Shown here: positions 43,522 through 53,012 of the stretch, in pieces | Numbering within the stretch: the stretch's first letter is position 1 | How the letters are laid out: each line of letters starts with the position of its first letter | Origin: Acidobacteriaceae bacterium | Lineage (GTDB): Bacteria > Acidobacteriota > Terriglobia > Terriglobales > Acidobacteriaceae | Direction of reading: 5' to 3' | Length of the DNA: 64,000 nucleotides | Assembly: GCA_003134655.1 (NCBI GenBank) | Contig: PLBY01000107.1 | Location: forward strand, 62,001-126,000 | Notes under the pieces: model-generated | The model's input: the letters and a program-made list of their open reading frames with translations, nothing else | Database searches by the model: none | What the model was told of the DNA's origin: nothing | Made by a program: the position numbers and the translations under genes

Positions 43522-43544
43522 GGGGCGGGGCGGGGGCGGGGGGG
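43522..43544 (+). other. G-quadruplex-capable G-run
   Basis: Four runs of 4, 4, 5 and 7 G separated by single C bases (GGGGCGGGGCGGGGGCGGGG...). It lies 11 bases after the GloVer stop, in the 53-base gap between two convergent genes. Such a tract can form a stable G4 in DNA or in the GloVer mRNA 3' end. No hairpin terminator was found here. Confidence 0.7.
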
Positions 43545-43563
43545 CAGTATTTCTAAATGGGCA

Positions 43564-45684
43564 TCACACCCTACCTCCCCTGACCAACCGCATTTGGAGA
43601 CCGAGACTGACTAGGTACGCTCCAATAATGAGAAACATCAGGTTCTGGTTGCCCATGATCATGCTGAGGTATTCACAGAATCCGCCGATCATGGCTCCGA
43701 TCAGGTTTGCGCCGAAGAAGGAAGAAGGGATTGACGCTTGGCGGAAGGTCGTGGAGAAGATCAGGCCGGCAAAAAAGATCGGCAGCGGCACCACGAGAAG
43801 AGACCACAGCAATCGTTCGTCGAAACTTAACGCCAGAATAGAGTCGCGTTTAACCAAGTAGAGCAGCAGTAGAGTTGCGATCAGTGGCGCGTAAAGCCAA
43901 GTCCGGAAACGGCTCATGCGCATGGCCACCATGTTCGCAGCCAACACCATCAGAAGAACGCCCGCCACAACCACCATGGTTACAAACCAGGTGGTACCAA
44001 AATAGAGCGAACAGTCCGCAATGCTCTTCGTCTCGAGAAGCAGGAAACCCAGGCCCAGAAACAGAAAGTGGCCATCGTTCATGCCGAATCCTCGGCCACG
44101 CAGCATGAACACCGCCGGTATAGTGATCGCCAGTAGAATTCCAATCACGATCAGGTAGTCGGATGGGATGGTTTTGCGAGAGAGATAAAGAAAGGGCCAG
44201 TCGTCGGTAGGGACGACGGCGTCGGATAAATCGTCACCTGCCGGGAAGACTGTGCGCACGAATCGGCCGTATTGAGGGGGCAGGTCCGGGTGCTGACCAC
44301 GGAAGGCGCAGATCACCACCTGTCCTTGACTTTCATACACAACCGGCATCTGGTTTGTAGCGAGTGCAACCATCCGCACCAGCTTGCGGGCGAGCCAATC
44401 GTGCCCGGCCATGAAAGAAAGCGACAATACCCCATTGTCGTTCAGCAACCGGAAGGCCGACTGCATGCTCTGCACGGTGTAGATATAACCGTCTAGGCGG
44501 ATGTTACTCATCGAGCTAAACAGCGTTTGTGAGTCTAAGAAGCCGAAGACCACCATGTCGTATCCGCCGCTTGAACGCCGAAGAAACGCTCGGGCATCCT
44601 CCACGTGAATGCGAACCTTCGGATTCTGGTAAATTCCCGAAGCATTGAATCGGTTCGACAGTTTCACTAACATCGGATCGATTTCCACCGCATCCACCTG
44701 TTCGGCTCCGTTCAGCACCGCGATCTGTGTGTCCGTGCCTCCTCCCGCCCCTAACATGAGCACCCGTCGGTGGGCAGGAGCCAGCGCATACGGCAGATCG
44801 TACTGCAATCTTGCGTCGAGAATCTGGGTTCTGTTCAGCGGAGAATACCGGCTTGGGTCGAAGGTCCCGTCGCTCTGAAGAAAATAGTGATTTACCCTCA
44901 CATCGTAGATGGGCGGATCCTGCATCGTGCGTAGCCCCGGGTATGGCTCTCGTATGGGAGTATTCCCGTGCTTATCACCCTGCAAGACCACGACGATGTA
45001 ATAGTACGGTGACCAGATTGCACTGGGACTGACCGAAAAATACACCCCCGCCAACGATAGGACCAGGATCGGGATTGATCGCAACCACTGCCCTCGCGGA
45101 AGAAGCAAAATAATCGCGAAAGCCACGAATCCCATTCCCAGCATCGGCGAAAAGTACTTCAACGAGAAAACCCCGAAGCACAGCGTCCCTGCAAGGCTGC
45201 CACCCAAGTCCCACGAGTAGGCCAGTAACGGGGGTAGGGCTTCAAAGAGCGATCCGATCCGCTGCCCCAGCGGTACGAACACGATTGCGTTGCTGACAAA
45301 GATTCCCACCAGACTTACATAACGCAGGAGTTGAGGAGTAGGTGTGTAAAACCTGCTCTCCGACGCAGTAGTCGGCAGAGTGATGAAATGGGCAATCAAC
45401 AGCCATACGATGTTGATCAGCAGCAGAGCTGGCAGCCATCCAAAGAGCGACTTTCTCTTCTTGCCGACAATCGCTCCGACACCCAGACCGAGGAAGGAAC
45501 TGATCAATATCAGATTGGCGTAATAGGCGATCAGTCTTACGACCGCAGGGGCCCAGCGAATCACCATCAATTCGAGAAAGAGTGCGAGAAATGACAGACA
45601 GAACAACTCCAGCCCGCGCCGCCGTCTGACATCCAAATCCGTCGCTTGAGACAACGACTGAGCGGGTGATGCGGTCGAACCCAT
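43564..45684 (-). CDS. Membrane-bound spermidine-synthase-like protein
   Basis: This is a 706-residue fusion. The N-terminal ~230 residues carry about seven hydrophobic helices starting LELFCLSFLALFLELMVIRW. A cytoplasmic spermidine-synthase/SAM-fold domain follows (VLMLGAGGGTDTQIAVLNGAEQVDAVEIDP, then VRIHVEDARAFLRRSSGGYDMVVFG). About six more helices form the C-terminus. The G-x-G-G-G-x-D and acidic strand motifs are intact, but the decarboxy-SAM gate residues of true spermidine synthases are not obvious, so methyl or aminopropyl transfer cannot be decided. The ATG at 45684 has a GAGAAT sequence ~7 bases upstream. Confidence 0.75.
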   Translation of the reverse strand: MGSTASPAQSLSQATDLDVRRRRGLELFCLSFLALFLELMVIRWAPAVVRLIAYYANLILISSFLGLGVGAIVGKKRKSLFGWLPALLLINIVWLLIAHFITLPTTASESRFYTPTPQLLRYVSLVGIFVSNAIVFVPLGQRIGSLFEALPPLLAYSWDLGGSLAGTLCFGVFSLKYFSPMLGMGFVAFAIILLLPRGQWLRSIPILVLSLAGVYFSVSPSAIWSPYYYIVVVLQGDKHGNTPIREPYPGLRTMQDPPIYDVRVNHYFLQSDGTFDPSRYSPLNRTQILDARLQYDLPYALAPAHRRVLMLGAGGGTDTQIAVLNGAEQVDAVEIDPMLVKLSNRFNASGIYQNPKVRIHVEDARAFLRRSSGGYDMVVFGFLDSQTLFSSMSNIRLDGYIYTVQSMQSAFRLLNDNGVLSLSFMAGHDWLARKLVRMVALATNQMPVVYESQGQVVICAFRGQHPDLPPQYGRFVRTVFPAGDDLSDAVVPTDDWPFLYLSRKTIPSDYLIVIGILLAITIPAVFMLRGRGFGMNDGHFLFLGLGFLLLETKSIADCSLYFGTTWFVTMVVVAGVLLMVLAANMVAMRMSRFRTWLYAPLIATLLLLYLVKRDSILALSFDERLLWSLLVVPLPIFFAGLIFSTTFRQASIPSSFFGANLIGAMIGGFCEYLSMIMGNQNLMFLIIGAYLVSLGLQMRLVRGGRV

Positions 45685-46045
45685 GCAAGATTCTCCTTCG
45701 GGTGCCAGGATGTGGCAGTGTTTTAAGGGCGGAGTTGATGATTATAGCCTTGGCCTACACTTTCTTAGACCGCAGTTGAAAATCCCGCTATTTTCGCCAG
45801 TGCCTCCCGGCGTCTTGCATGTGGTCGGCGTCGTCCAGCGCGAACGAGTGCGGCATAGGGTACCTGGTGAAAAGTCGCCTTAACACGCATTGACCAGGAT
45901 CGCGCACCTGGATAATTGTTCCACGCCGAAAACGCAATTTCGACAGACCTCCGCCCTTCGCCCCCGGCTGATCATGTACCTTCGATTGTCAATCGACCTC
46001 AAGTCAAAACGCGCGTGACCGCATTTTTCCAAGTATGCTCTTGAT
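45685..46045. other. Gap between divergent genes
   Basis: About 360 bases separate the divergent spermidine-synthase-like and GH3 genes. Both promoters are expected here. I see no convincing -35/-10 pair, hairpin or ORF. Confidence 0.5.
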
Positions 46046-46051
46046 GTGCAG

Positions 46052-47932
46052 ATGCTTCGAATCCTGGTGGCGGTAGCGCTGGTCAGCCTGGTTGGATCCT
46101 CGACGATTCCGCGGGAAAAGCACCGGGACCCGGCCGCGCTGCATCTGCCGAGTGAAGATCAAGCGTGGGCGGAGAAGACCTTAGCAAGCCTTTCCCTTGA
46201 GGAGAAGGTCGGGCAGCTCTTCATGGTTCGTATGCGCGTCGGACTCTCCGGCGTTCGGAACCCTGAGTATGAGCGGATCTCCAACAGCATTCGCAAGTAC
46301 CACATCGGGTCGGTGGCCATGTCGGCGTCGCCGGGAGCGCGATTACTTCCTAGCGACCATCGATACGAGACCGTGGTCATGCTGAACCGGCTGCAGACGG
46401 AATCGAAACTGCCGCTGCTGATTGCCGGAGATTTTGAACAAGGCGTGCTTCCCGCGCGCCTTTTCGGGACAACGGTATTTCCGCACGCGATGGCATTTGG
46501 CGCAGCGGGCAAGGCGGCCTATGCCGAGGAGTTCGGACGCATTACGGCGCAGGAAAGCCGGGCGATCGGCGTGCACTGGAATCTGTTTCCCGTCGCCGAC
46601 GTGAACTCCAATCCGGCGAATCCGATCATTGGCACGCGAGCGTTCGGCGCCAATCCCGAGCAGGTCGGGGCGCTGGTGGCCGCCTACATCCGCGGGGCAC
46701 GAGCGAATGGGATGCTGACCACGGCCAAGCACTTTCCAGGGCACGGCAATACCGGGACAGACTCGCATCTCGCTCTGGCACGGGTAGACGAGAGTGCGAG
46801 GGTGCTGCGTACTGTGGACCTGCCTCCATTTCGCAAGGCGATTGATGCCGGAGTCGATGCTGTGATGACGGCGCACATCCGGGTGCCCGCGCTTGATCCG
46901 GATCCGAACCTGGTGGCTACGACGTCACCGGCCATCGTCACGGGTCTGCTGAAGGGCGAGCTTGGCTTCAAGGGAATCGTTGTCACAGATGGCCTGGACA
47001 TGGCGGGGCTGACCCGCCTGTACGCAGGACACGTTGGACGAGCGGCGGTGGATGCCTTCAAGGCCGGGAACGACGTGCTGACGATGCCGGCTGATCTGGA
47101 TGCCAGCTATCATGCGGTTCTCGATGCGGTGCGCACCGGCGAAATTTCCCAGCAGCGTCTCGATGCCTCCGTACTGAAAATATTGCAGGCCAAAGCTTCC
47201 GTGGGTCTGCACAAGGTTCGTCTGGTGGACGTGGCGGCGATTCCGAAACTGGTGGGCAGTCCGGCAAACGTTGCCACCGGTCAGCGAATCTCTGATGCAT
47301 CCATCACGCTGGTGCGGGATAACGGCAAACTGCTTCCGCTGAGATCTGGGGCAATGGTGAAGAACGCTGCTCTCCATCAAGCGGGAGGACCGGATCCTCG
47401 CCCGGTGCTGGTGGTTGTTCTCTGCGACAACGTGCGAGCAGAAGATGGTCGTGTTCTGGAGCGCGAGATTCGGACGCGTATGCCCGATGCGAACGTGGTG
47501 TATGTGGATCCGCGCGTGGCGCCGAGCAGGACCGATGGCGTGCTGAAAGCGGTGGACCAGGCGCGGGCAGTTGTGGTCGCGGTGTACATTGTGCCCTCAG
47601 CCGCGAGATCGAGGAAACTGGGGCGCGGTGGGAAGCATCCCGCGTCTCTGCCGGATTCGACGAGCGCACTGTTCGAGAAAATTCTCGGCCGCGCCGGTGA
47701 GAAGACCGCGGTTTTGGCAATGGGGAATCCGTATCTGACCGATGACTTTCCCGCAATTCAGAACTACATCTGCACCTTTTCGAATGTGACGGTTTCCGAG
47801 GTCAGCGCCGCCCGGGCGCTGTTTGGGGAAATCCCGATGTCAGGTCGAATGCCAGTCACGCTTTCCAGCGCCCGCGCGCAGGCTGAGGGAAGCTCGCTTT
47901 CAGCACCAGTCGCGAACGTGACGCTTCCGTAG
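46052..47932 (+). CDS. Glycoside hydrolase family 3, NagZ-like beta-N-acetylhexosaminidase
   Basis: This is a ~626-residue GH3 enzyme. An N-terminal hydrophobic stretch suggests export. The (beta/alpha)8 domain contains the NagZ hallmark TTAKHFPGHGNTGTDSHL, whose His/Asp loop provides the acid/base in this subgroup. VVTDGLDMAGL carries the nucleophile Asp. A C-terminal GH3_C-like domain follows (residues ~370-620), shorter and more divergent than in true beta-glucosidases. It probably removes N-acetylglucosamine from cell-wall muropeptides or chitin. The GTG at 46046 is an alternative start; neither has a good ribosome site. Confidence 0.85.
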   Translation: MLRILVAVALVSLVGSSTIPREKHRDPAALHLPSEDQAWAEKTLASLSLEEKVGQLFMVRMRVGLSGVRNPEYERISNSIRKYHIGSVAMSASPGARLLPSDHRYETVVMLNRLQTESKLPLLIAGDFEQGVLPARLFGTTVFPHAMAFGAAGKAAYAEEFGRITAQESRAIGVHWNLFPVADVNSNPANPIIGTRAFGANPEQVGALVAAYIRGARANGMLTTAKHFPGHGNTGTDSHLALARVDESARVLRTVDLPPFRKAIDAGVDAVMTAHIRVPALDPDPNLVATTSPAIVTGLLKGELGFKGIVVTDGLDMAGLTRLYAGHVGRAAVDAFKAGNDVLTMPADLDASYHAVLDAVRTGEISQQRLDASVLKILQAKASVGLHKVRLVDVAAIPKLVGSPANVATGQRISDASITLVRDNGKLLPLRSGAMVKNAALHQAGGPDPRPVLVVVLCDNVRAEDGRVLEREIRTRMPDANVVYVDPRVAPSRTDGVLKAVDQARAVVVAVYIVPSAARSRKLGRGGKHPASLPDSTSALFEKILGRAGEKTAVLAMGNPYLTDDFPAIQNYICTFSNVTVSEVSAARALFGEIPMSGRMPVTLSSARAQAEGSSLSAPVANVTLP

Positions 47933-47960
47933 CGGCGTTGCAGAATCTAGACCGACGCAG

Positions 47961-48869
47961 TTAGCGTTCCAACGCTTTGCGATCCCAATTTCCCGTGTCG
48001 GCGGCTGCGTCGTAGGTACTCTGCAGGAATTCCATCAGCGCCGTTTTCGGGGACGCCGCGGTGCGCACGTCGTCGTACATCAGCAGGAACTCTTTCAATT
48101 GCGGATGGTAGAAAGCCGCTGCGGGCTGAATCTTACGTCCGGCAAAGCCGGAGGGCTCAGGTGCAGCGTAGGAATAAAAAGCCGGGCCCTTGATGTCGCC
48201 TCCGCCGGGCCAGAATCCGGCGCTGCTTACCTCATGAGAGTAGGCTTCACGAGTGATGGGGTCGGCACCGGGCCTTTCGGGAGCGCGGCGGCCGGAGAAT
48301 CGCGTCACCGCAAGATCGAAACTGCCCCAGAAGAAATGTACCGGGCTTACTTTGCCTAGAAACCCAGCGCGGAATTCCCTGAAGATCTGATCGACCCAGG
48401 CCGTGATGCGCCAGAATTTGTGAACGGCGACGGGATCGTAGGCGGCGTGAAGGTAGTCCTTCTCAAACGGCGTCGGGTCGGGAATTTCACAGGGCATCGT
48501 CCAGATCTTCACGGTGACACCGAGATCGGCAAGGGCGGCCATGAACTCCTTGTAGAACTCGGCGACACTCTGGGGCTTGAGCGCGAGAGCCACCATGCGG
48601 CCTTCGCTGGTTTCGATCAAGAGCTTGTGGTCGATGAAATCGAAGCGCACCTCGACTGTTCCCCGCGGATACGGCATGGCGGAAGTCGTCATGCCGCGCG
48701 CGGTCAGGTAGAAGGTCACGTTCCAGAAATGATTCACCAGGGGGCACAACTTGAGGCGCACCTTTCCGACGACCTGCGTCCACATGTGCAGGGTGGCGAG
48801 AGTGTCCTTCCAACTGTCGAAGGGCAATGCAGGTAGAAGATCGCGATCACTGGCGGCGTTCGGCATCAT
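47961..48869 (-). CDS. DUF5996 family protein
   Basis: This is a 302-residue cytoplasmic protein. It begins LPALPFDSWKDTLATLHMWTQVVGKVRLKLCPLVNHFWNVTFYLTARG, the DUF5996 signature, and contains VHFFWGSFDLAVTRFSGRRAP and FYHPQLKEFLLMYDDVRTAASP. The family is recognised from memory and has no known function. It has conserved Trp/His/Asp positions but no catalytic motif I can name. It converges on the GH3 gene with a 28-base gap. Confidence 0.8.
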   Translation of the reverse strand: MMPNAASDRDLLPALPFDSWKDTLATLHMWTQVVGKVRLKLCPLVNHFWNVTFYLTARGMTTSAMPYPRGTVEVRFDFIDHKLLIETSEGRMVALALKPQSVAEFYKEFMAALADLGVTVKIWTMPCEIPDPTPFEKDYLHAAYDPVAVHKFWRITAWVDQIFREFRAGFLGKVSPVHFFWGSFDLAVTRFSGRRAPERPGADPITREAYSHEVSSAGFWPGGGDIKGPAFYSYAAPEPSGFAGRKIQPAAAFYHPQLKEFLLMYDDVRTAASPKTALMEFLQSTYDAAADTGNWDRKALER

Positions 48870-48966
48870 GGTTCCACCCTGGCGAACTAATGTACACCGA
48901 AACGCCCGTGCTCTGGTTATCTCGGGAACTAGTTCTGCTGACGCAGGTTCACTTTAGCGAACCGAC

Positions 48967-48984
48967 CCAGGACTTAAGTCCTGG
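48967..48984. repeat. Perfect 18-bp palindrome
   Basis: CCAGGACTTAAGTCCTGG is fully self-complementary. It lies between the divergent-side end of the DUF5996 gene's 5' region and the M16 pseudo-peptidase stop. It may be another dispersed palindrome or an operator; one copy only in this window. Confidence 0.45.
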
Positions 48985-49050
48985 TTCTGTGCCTCCGCTA
49001 CGCGGCTCGTGATCGGCACGTTCAGCCACACGCTCTACAACGAGAAAACT

Positions 49051-51219
49051 CTACTGCTTGTCCTGCTTGTCGGCCGGGGCCTCCGCGGGCTTGGCGAAAA
49101 TCTTGGGATCGACCGTGGGATTCAGTTCGATCTTCTTGAATTCGGCGTTGCTGGTTTCCTGGCCGTTCTGCTTGTTTTGGTGTTTGTAGGGCATGGAGAG
49201 TCCGTCGACGGTGCGCCAGTCGGAGAGATTCGACTCGCCATCGAAGGGGCCCGATTGTCCCGTGGCTTTGTATTTCTCGCGGAGAATGTATCCGGTCTTG
49301 GGATCGATGTACCAGCGCACCCACGGGATGGCGCCACCGATATCGAGGATGGCGGCGTCGACGTCGCCGATCTTCTCAGTGCCCGCGGCGGTAAAGGTGA
49401 ACGCAGGATCATCGACGTGCTGGGCGACATAGACCAGATCGTGATGAAGTTGCGCGAGCATCTCGTTTTTCTGCGCGGGAGGCATACTGCGCGTGCCCAT
49501 GCCTGCCATGCTCATGAAGGCGTCATCGGGGGTAGCGACGATGGTGAGCGCGCCCTGCGGGGTTTGTACGTCGACGTGCATGCGGTCGGGAAAGGCAAGG
49601 GTGACATCCACCGGACTCGGCGGGCCACCGCCGTCGCTCTCGGCGATGTTCACGTGAATCGTTTTGATCGATTGTAGCTTGGGCAGGCCTCCCATGGCGG
49701 CTGCGACCTTTGCGGCCAGCGCCTTGCCTTCGGGATTCGAGGCGGCAGGCTTGGCGGTGTCGGCCTTGTCGGCCTTTTCCGCGGGTGGAGGCGGAATCGT
49801 GATGTCGATTTGCTGCACGCTGCCGAGCGATGACAGAGGTTTGTCGAATTCTTTTGTGTTGCCGACGACCAGCACGGCGAGTTGATCCTTGTGCAGATAC
49901 TTGGCGGCGACCCGGTTGGCATCGGCTGCCGTGACCTTCTTGATTTCCGCCTGATATTTGTCGAGCCAGTCGGGAGGATATCCGTAATACTCGTAGGTCA
50001 TGCGCTCGCCGAGAATCTTGTCAGGCGAGTCGAGACGGAAGATGAAGGCGTTGAGGATGGCGTCTTTGGCGCGCTGGATCTCGTCGTCGGTGATGGGCTG
50101 CTTCGTTAGATTGTCGATGTCCTCGCCCGCGGCTTGAATCGCTTCGATGGTGCTCGCGCTCTTGGTTCCCATCGCGACTTGCAGAATGCCGGGATGTCCG
50201 AAGTTGGTGCCGATGCCTCCACCGACGCTGTAAGCCAGGCCGCGCTTGGTACGGATGTCATTGAACAGGCGCGAAGAGAAGCCGCCGCCGAACGCTTCGT
50301 TGAAAACGCTGATGGCGTAATAGTCGGGATTGTCGCGGGTGGTACCGAGCGCCACCATGTGGATGGTGCTCTGGTTCACATCGTCTTTCGGGATGAGGTA
50401 GTAACCGGGCTTGGCCGGATTGTATTTGATGTCGTTCTTCGGAACGTCAGGACCTTTCGGCCACGCGTCGAAAGCCTTGCGCAGCCTGGCTTCTATGGCG
50501 ACGGAATCAAAATCTCCGCTGATGCCGAGAATGATGTTGTTGGGGTGCACATATTTGTGGTGCCAGTCGATCAGGTCCTGGCGCGTGATGGCGGCGACCG
50601 TCGCGTACTCGGGGATGCGGGCGTAGGGATTGTCGGGGCCATAGGCCAGCTTGATCGATTCGCGCTGCGCAATTTCACCGACCTGGTCGTTGCGGCGGGA
50701 GATGCCGTCGCCTTCTTCCTTCTGGGCGATGTCGATTTTTTCGGCGCGGAATTCGGGATTCTGCAAAACGTCGACGAAGGCTTTGAATACGTCGTCTAGG
50801 TCTCCCTTGAGGCAGGAGAAGTTGACCGACGTGGAGTCAGAACTGCTGCCGGTTTCCACCTTGGCCGCGCGGACTTCGAGGAAGTCGTCGAGTTGATCTC
50901 CGGTCTGAGTCTTGGTGCCGCCGGTGCGCCAGACTTCGCCGTAAATATCCATGAGGCCGGCTTTGTTGGCAGGCTCGTTGACCGAGCCGCCGCGGATGCG
51001 GGCGGTGCCGTCGATCAGCGGCAGTTCATGATCTTCCTGCAGAAAGATCACCATGCCGTTTGATAGCTGGATGCGTTTAGGTTGCTGCGGCTTGAAAGCC
51101 GGCAGGGGAGGAATGGGAACCTGCTGCCAACTGGTGGCCTGGGCTGCTGCTTGAGGAACGATTGCGAACGTCGCTGCGGCTGCTAGAACGAGGAGAAGAA
51201 GAGTCCGCTGCATTTTCAT
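49051..51219 (-). CDS. M16-family pseudo-peptidase with LolA-like C-terminal extension
   Basis: This is a 722-residue exported protein (signal peptide MKMQRTLLLLVLAAAATFAIVPQAAA). The M16 domains run to ~residue 480: FKPQQPKRIQLSNGMVIFLQEDHELPL, VNEPANKAGLMDIYGEVWRTGGT, LYLDEAFGGGFSSRLFND-type second half. The zinc motif HXXEH is missing; the aligned site reads AGLMDIYGEV. An extra ~230-residue domain (ALTIVATPDDAFMSM, WYIDPKTGYILREKYKATG) resembles LolA/outer-membrane-lipoprotein-sorting strands. The ATG overlaps the TGA of the catalytic partner, so they probably form a heterodimer in the periplasm, as known for M16B pairs. Confidence 0.82.
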   Translation of the reverse strand: MKMQRTLLLLVLAAAATFAIVPQAAAQATSWQQVPIPPLPAFKPQQPKRIQLSNGMVIFLQEDHELPLIDGTARIRGGSVNEPANKAGLMDIYGEVWRTGGTKTQTGDQLDDFLEVRAAKVETGSSSDSTSVNFSCLKGDLDDVFKAFVDVLQNPEFRAEKIDIAQKEEGDGISRRNDQVGEIAQRESIKLAYGPDNPYARIPEYATVAAITRQDLIDWHHKYVHPNNIILGISGDFDSVAIEARLRKAFDAWPKGPDVPKNDIKYNPAKPGYYLIPKDDVNQSTIHMVALGTTRDNPDYYAISVFNEAFGGGFSSRLFNDIRTKRGLAYSVGGGIGTNFGHPGILQVAMGTKSASTIEAIQAAGEDIDNLTKQPITDDEIQRAKDAILNAFIFRLDSPDKILGERMTYEYYGYPPDWLDKYQAEIKKVTAADANRVAAKYLHKDQLAVLVVGNTKEFDKPLSSLGSVQQIDITIPPPPAEKADKADTAKPAASNPEGKALAAKVAAAMGGLPKLQSIKTIHVNIAESDGGGPPSPVDVTLAFPDRMHVDVQTPQGALTIVATPDDAFMSMAGMGTRSMPPAQKNEMLAQLHHDLVYVAQHVDDPAFTFTAAGTEKIGDVDAAILDIGGAIPWVRWYIDPKTGYILREKYKATGQSGPFDGESNLSDWRTVDGLSMPYKHQNKQNGQETSNAEFKKIELNPTVDPKIFAKPAEAPADKQDKQ

Positions 51220-52763
51220 TGCGCACCTCCCTGATCGGAGCCGCCTTGGTCGCCTCCGCCGGGAGCGCCACCTCCGCCTAGGTTTTCGATCACGCCCACG
51301 GTCCGGTTGGTGTCGACGAAGACTTCGTTGGCGACTCGCCGAATGTCAGCCTTGGTCACCTGGTCGATGCGGTCTACCGATTTAAACAACTCGCGCCAGT
51401 CGCCATAGCGCGTCTGGTAGGTGGCGATCTGCGTGGCCAGGCCTTCGTTGTCGGCGAGGCCGCGAATCAGATTGGCTTTGGAGCGAGTCTTGATCATCTT
51501 CAGTTCTTCGTCGGTGATGTCTTCTTTCTTCAGCTTTTCGATTTCCGCGTGGATGGCGTCGCCCATCTCCTGCGTCGTGTGCCCGGGCAGCGGCACAGCC
51601 AGAAATGCGAACAGGTGGGGATATTTAATGCCGGGATATCCGGTGAGCCCCTCAGAGAACGACGCGATCTTCTTGTCGCGGACCAGAGAGCGGTAGAGGC
51701 GCGAAGTGCGGCCCTCGGACATGAGATCGCTGATAGCGTCGAAAACGGCGTCGTCTTTGCTGCGATAGTCGGGGCGGTGATAACCCTCAATATAAATCGG
51801 CTGCGCGCGATCCTTGAGCACGACTTTGCGTTCGGAGTTTTGCGGAGGCTCGGTGGTTGTGATTTCGTCGGGCTGCGGACGCGTGGGCAGGCGGCTGAAA
51901 TATTTCTCGAGGATCGGCAGGGCCTCGGCGGCCTTGATGTCACCGGCGACGGCGACCACCATGTTGGACGGAACGTAGTATTTGTCGAAGAATTTCTGGG
52001 CGTCGGTGGCAGAGAAGGAGTTGAGGTCGGACATCCATCCGACAGTGGGCCGGTGGTACGGATGGGCGGCGAACGCCTCTTCGGTGAATTGCTCAAGCAA
52101 GCGACCGAAGGGGCTGCTGTCGGTGCGCATGCGGCGCTCTTCGATGACCACGTTGCGTTCCTTGTAGAACTCGCGCAGCACGGGGTGCAGGAAGCGCTCG
52201 GACTCAAGGTAGGCCCAGAGTTCCAGACGATTGACGGGCAGAGAGTAGTGATATTCGGTGAGGTCGTAACTGGTGGAGGCGTTCATGTCCTCGCCGCCAT
52301 TCTGCTCGACGAGTTTGCCGAAAGCGTTGGGGACGACGTATTTGTCGGCTTCGGTGATGGCGTCTTTCCAGGCTTTTTCGAGTTGCTTCAACTTTGCTTC
52401 ATCGCGGCCGACGGTCTTGTCCCGCTCGGCGATGTAGGCGGCATAAGCGACCTCGACTTTTTCCAGAGCAGGTTTTTCGGCGGCATAATCCGTCGTGCCG
52501 ATCTTGTCGGTACCCTTGAACGCCATGTGCTCGAACATGTGGGCGAGGCCGGTGGCGCCCATGGGGTCTTGCACAGAGCCGGCATCGACCATCGTGTAGA
52601 AGGAGAATACGGGAGCCTCCGGGCGCTCGCAGACCATAAGAGTGAGGCCGTTGGGCAACGTCTTGACCGTGATGCGCTTTTCAAAGGACGCGACGTTCTG
52701 GGCCAGAGCCATGGCCGAGAGAAGAAATAGGGAAAGGGCGATTCTTAGAGTGCGGTGTTTCAT
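51216..52763 (-). CDS. M16-family zinc metallopeptidase (catalytic partner)
   Basis: This is a ~515-residue periplasmic peptidase. The ATG at 52763 is used instead of 52811: it has GGAGG five bases upstream and starts a signal peptide (MKHRTLRIALSLFLLSAMALAQ). The inverted zinc motif is intact as HMFEH (residues 75-79) in GATGLAHMFEHMAFKGT, and a downstream Glu-rich helix supplies the third ligand. The second domain has the Arg/Tyr block (LMSEGRTSRLYRSLVRD). It degrades peptides in the periplasm together with the pseudo-peptidase encoded by the overlapping downstream gene. Confidence 0.9.
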   Translation of the reverse strand: MKHRTLRIALSLFLLSAMALAQNVASFEKRITVKTLPNGLTLMVCERPEAPVFSFYTMVDAGSVQDPMGATGLAHMFEHMAFKGTDKIGTTDYAAEKPALEKVEVAYAAYIAERDKTVGRDEAKLKQLEKAWKDAITEADKYVVPNAFGKLVEQNGGEDMNASTSYDLTEYHYSLPVNRLELWAYLESERFLHPVLREFYKERNVVIEERRMRTDSSPFGRLLEQFTEEAFAAHPYHRPTVGWMSDLNSFSATDAQKFFDKYYVPSNMVVAVAGDIKAAEALPILEKYFSRLPTRPQPDEITTTEPPQNSERKVVLKDRAQPIYIEGYHRPDYRSKDDAVFDAISDLMSEGRTSRLYRSLVRDKKIASFSEGLTGYPGIKYPHLFAFLAVPLPGHTTQEMGDAIHAEIEKLKKEDITDEELKMIKTRSKANLIRGLADNEGLATQIATYQTRYGDWRELFKSVDRIDQVTKADIRRVANEVFVDTNRTVGVIENLGGGGAPGGGDQGGSDQGGAQ

Positions 52764-52889
52764 CGGACCTCCGACGGTGGGACGATTATGACGAGCATCT
52801 TCTTCTGACATGTGTTGGACGGACTAGCAGGGCAGAAGTTTGAAAGTACGTGGGGAGAAGGGAGGTTGTCAAACGGCTGCTGGGCGCCT

Positions 52890-52943
52890 ATAGCGGCGCG
52901 GGCGGGACGCCCCCCGCGGCAGCCGGCAGGATGCCGGCGCTAC
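52890..52943. repeat. GC-rich double hairpin repeat
   Basis: Two hairpins with GGA loops stand side by side: GCGGGCG-GGA-CGCCCCCCGC and GCCGGCA-GGA-TGCCGGC. The same design (stem-GGA-stem pairs followed by GCTAC) is, from memory, a frequent acidobacterial intergenic repeat. It lies upstream of the ligD-type gene, inside the track ORF's false N-terminal extension. Confidence 0.55.
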
Positions 52944-53012
52944 GGACACGCTCGAATCGGCGCATTTTGCGCTGCGCAGGCTTTCAGGCACAATGGCTGG
53001 CGGAGCGCGCAC

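Noticed and set aside
51549-52730. 393-aa plus-strand ORF
   Set aside because: Antisense of the catalytic M16 peptidase gene. The coding strand has HXXEH and a signal peptide.
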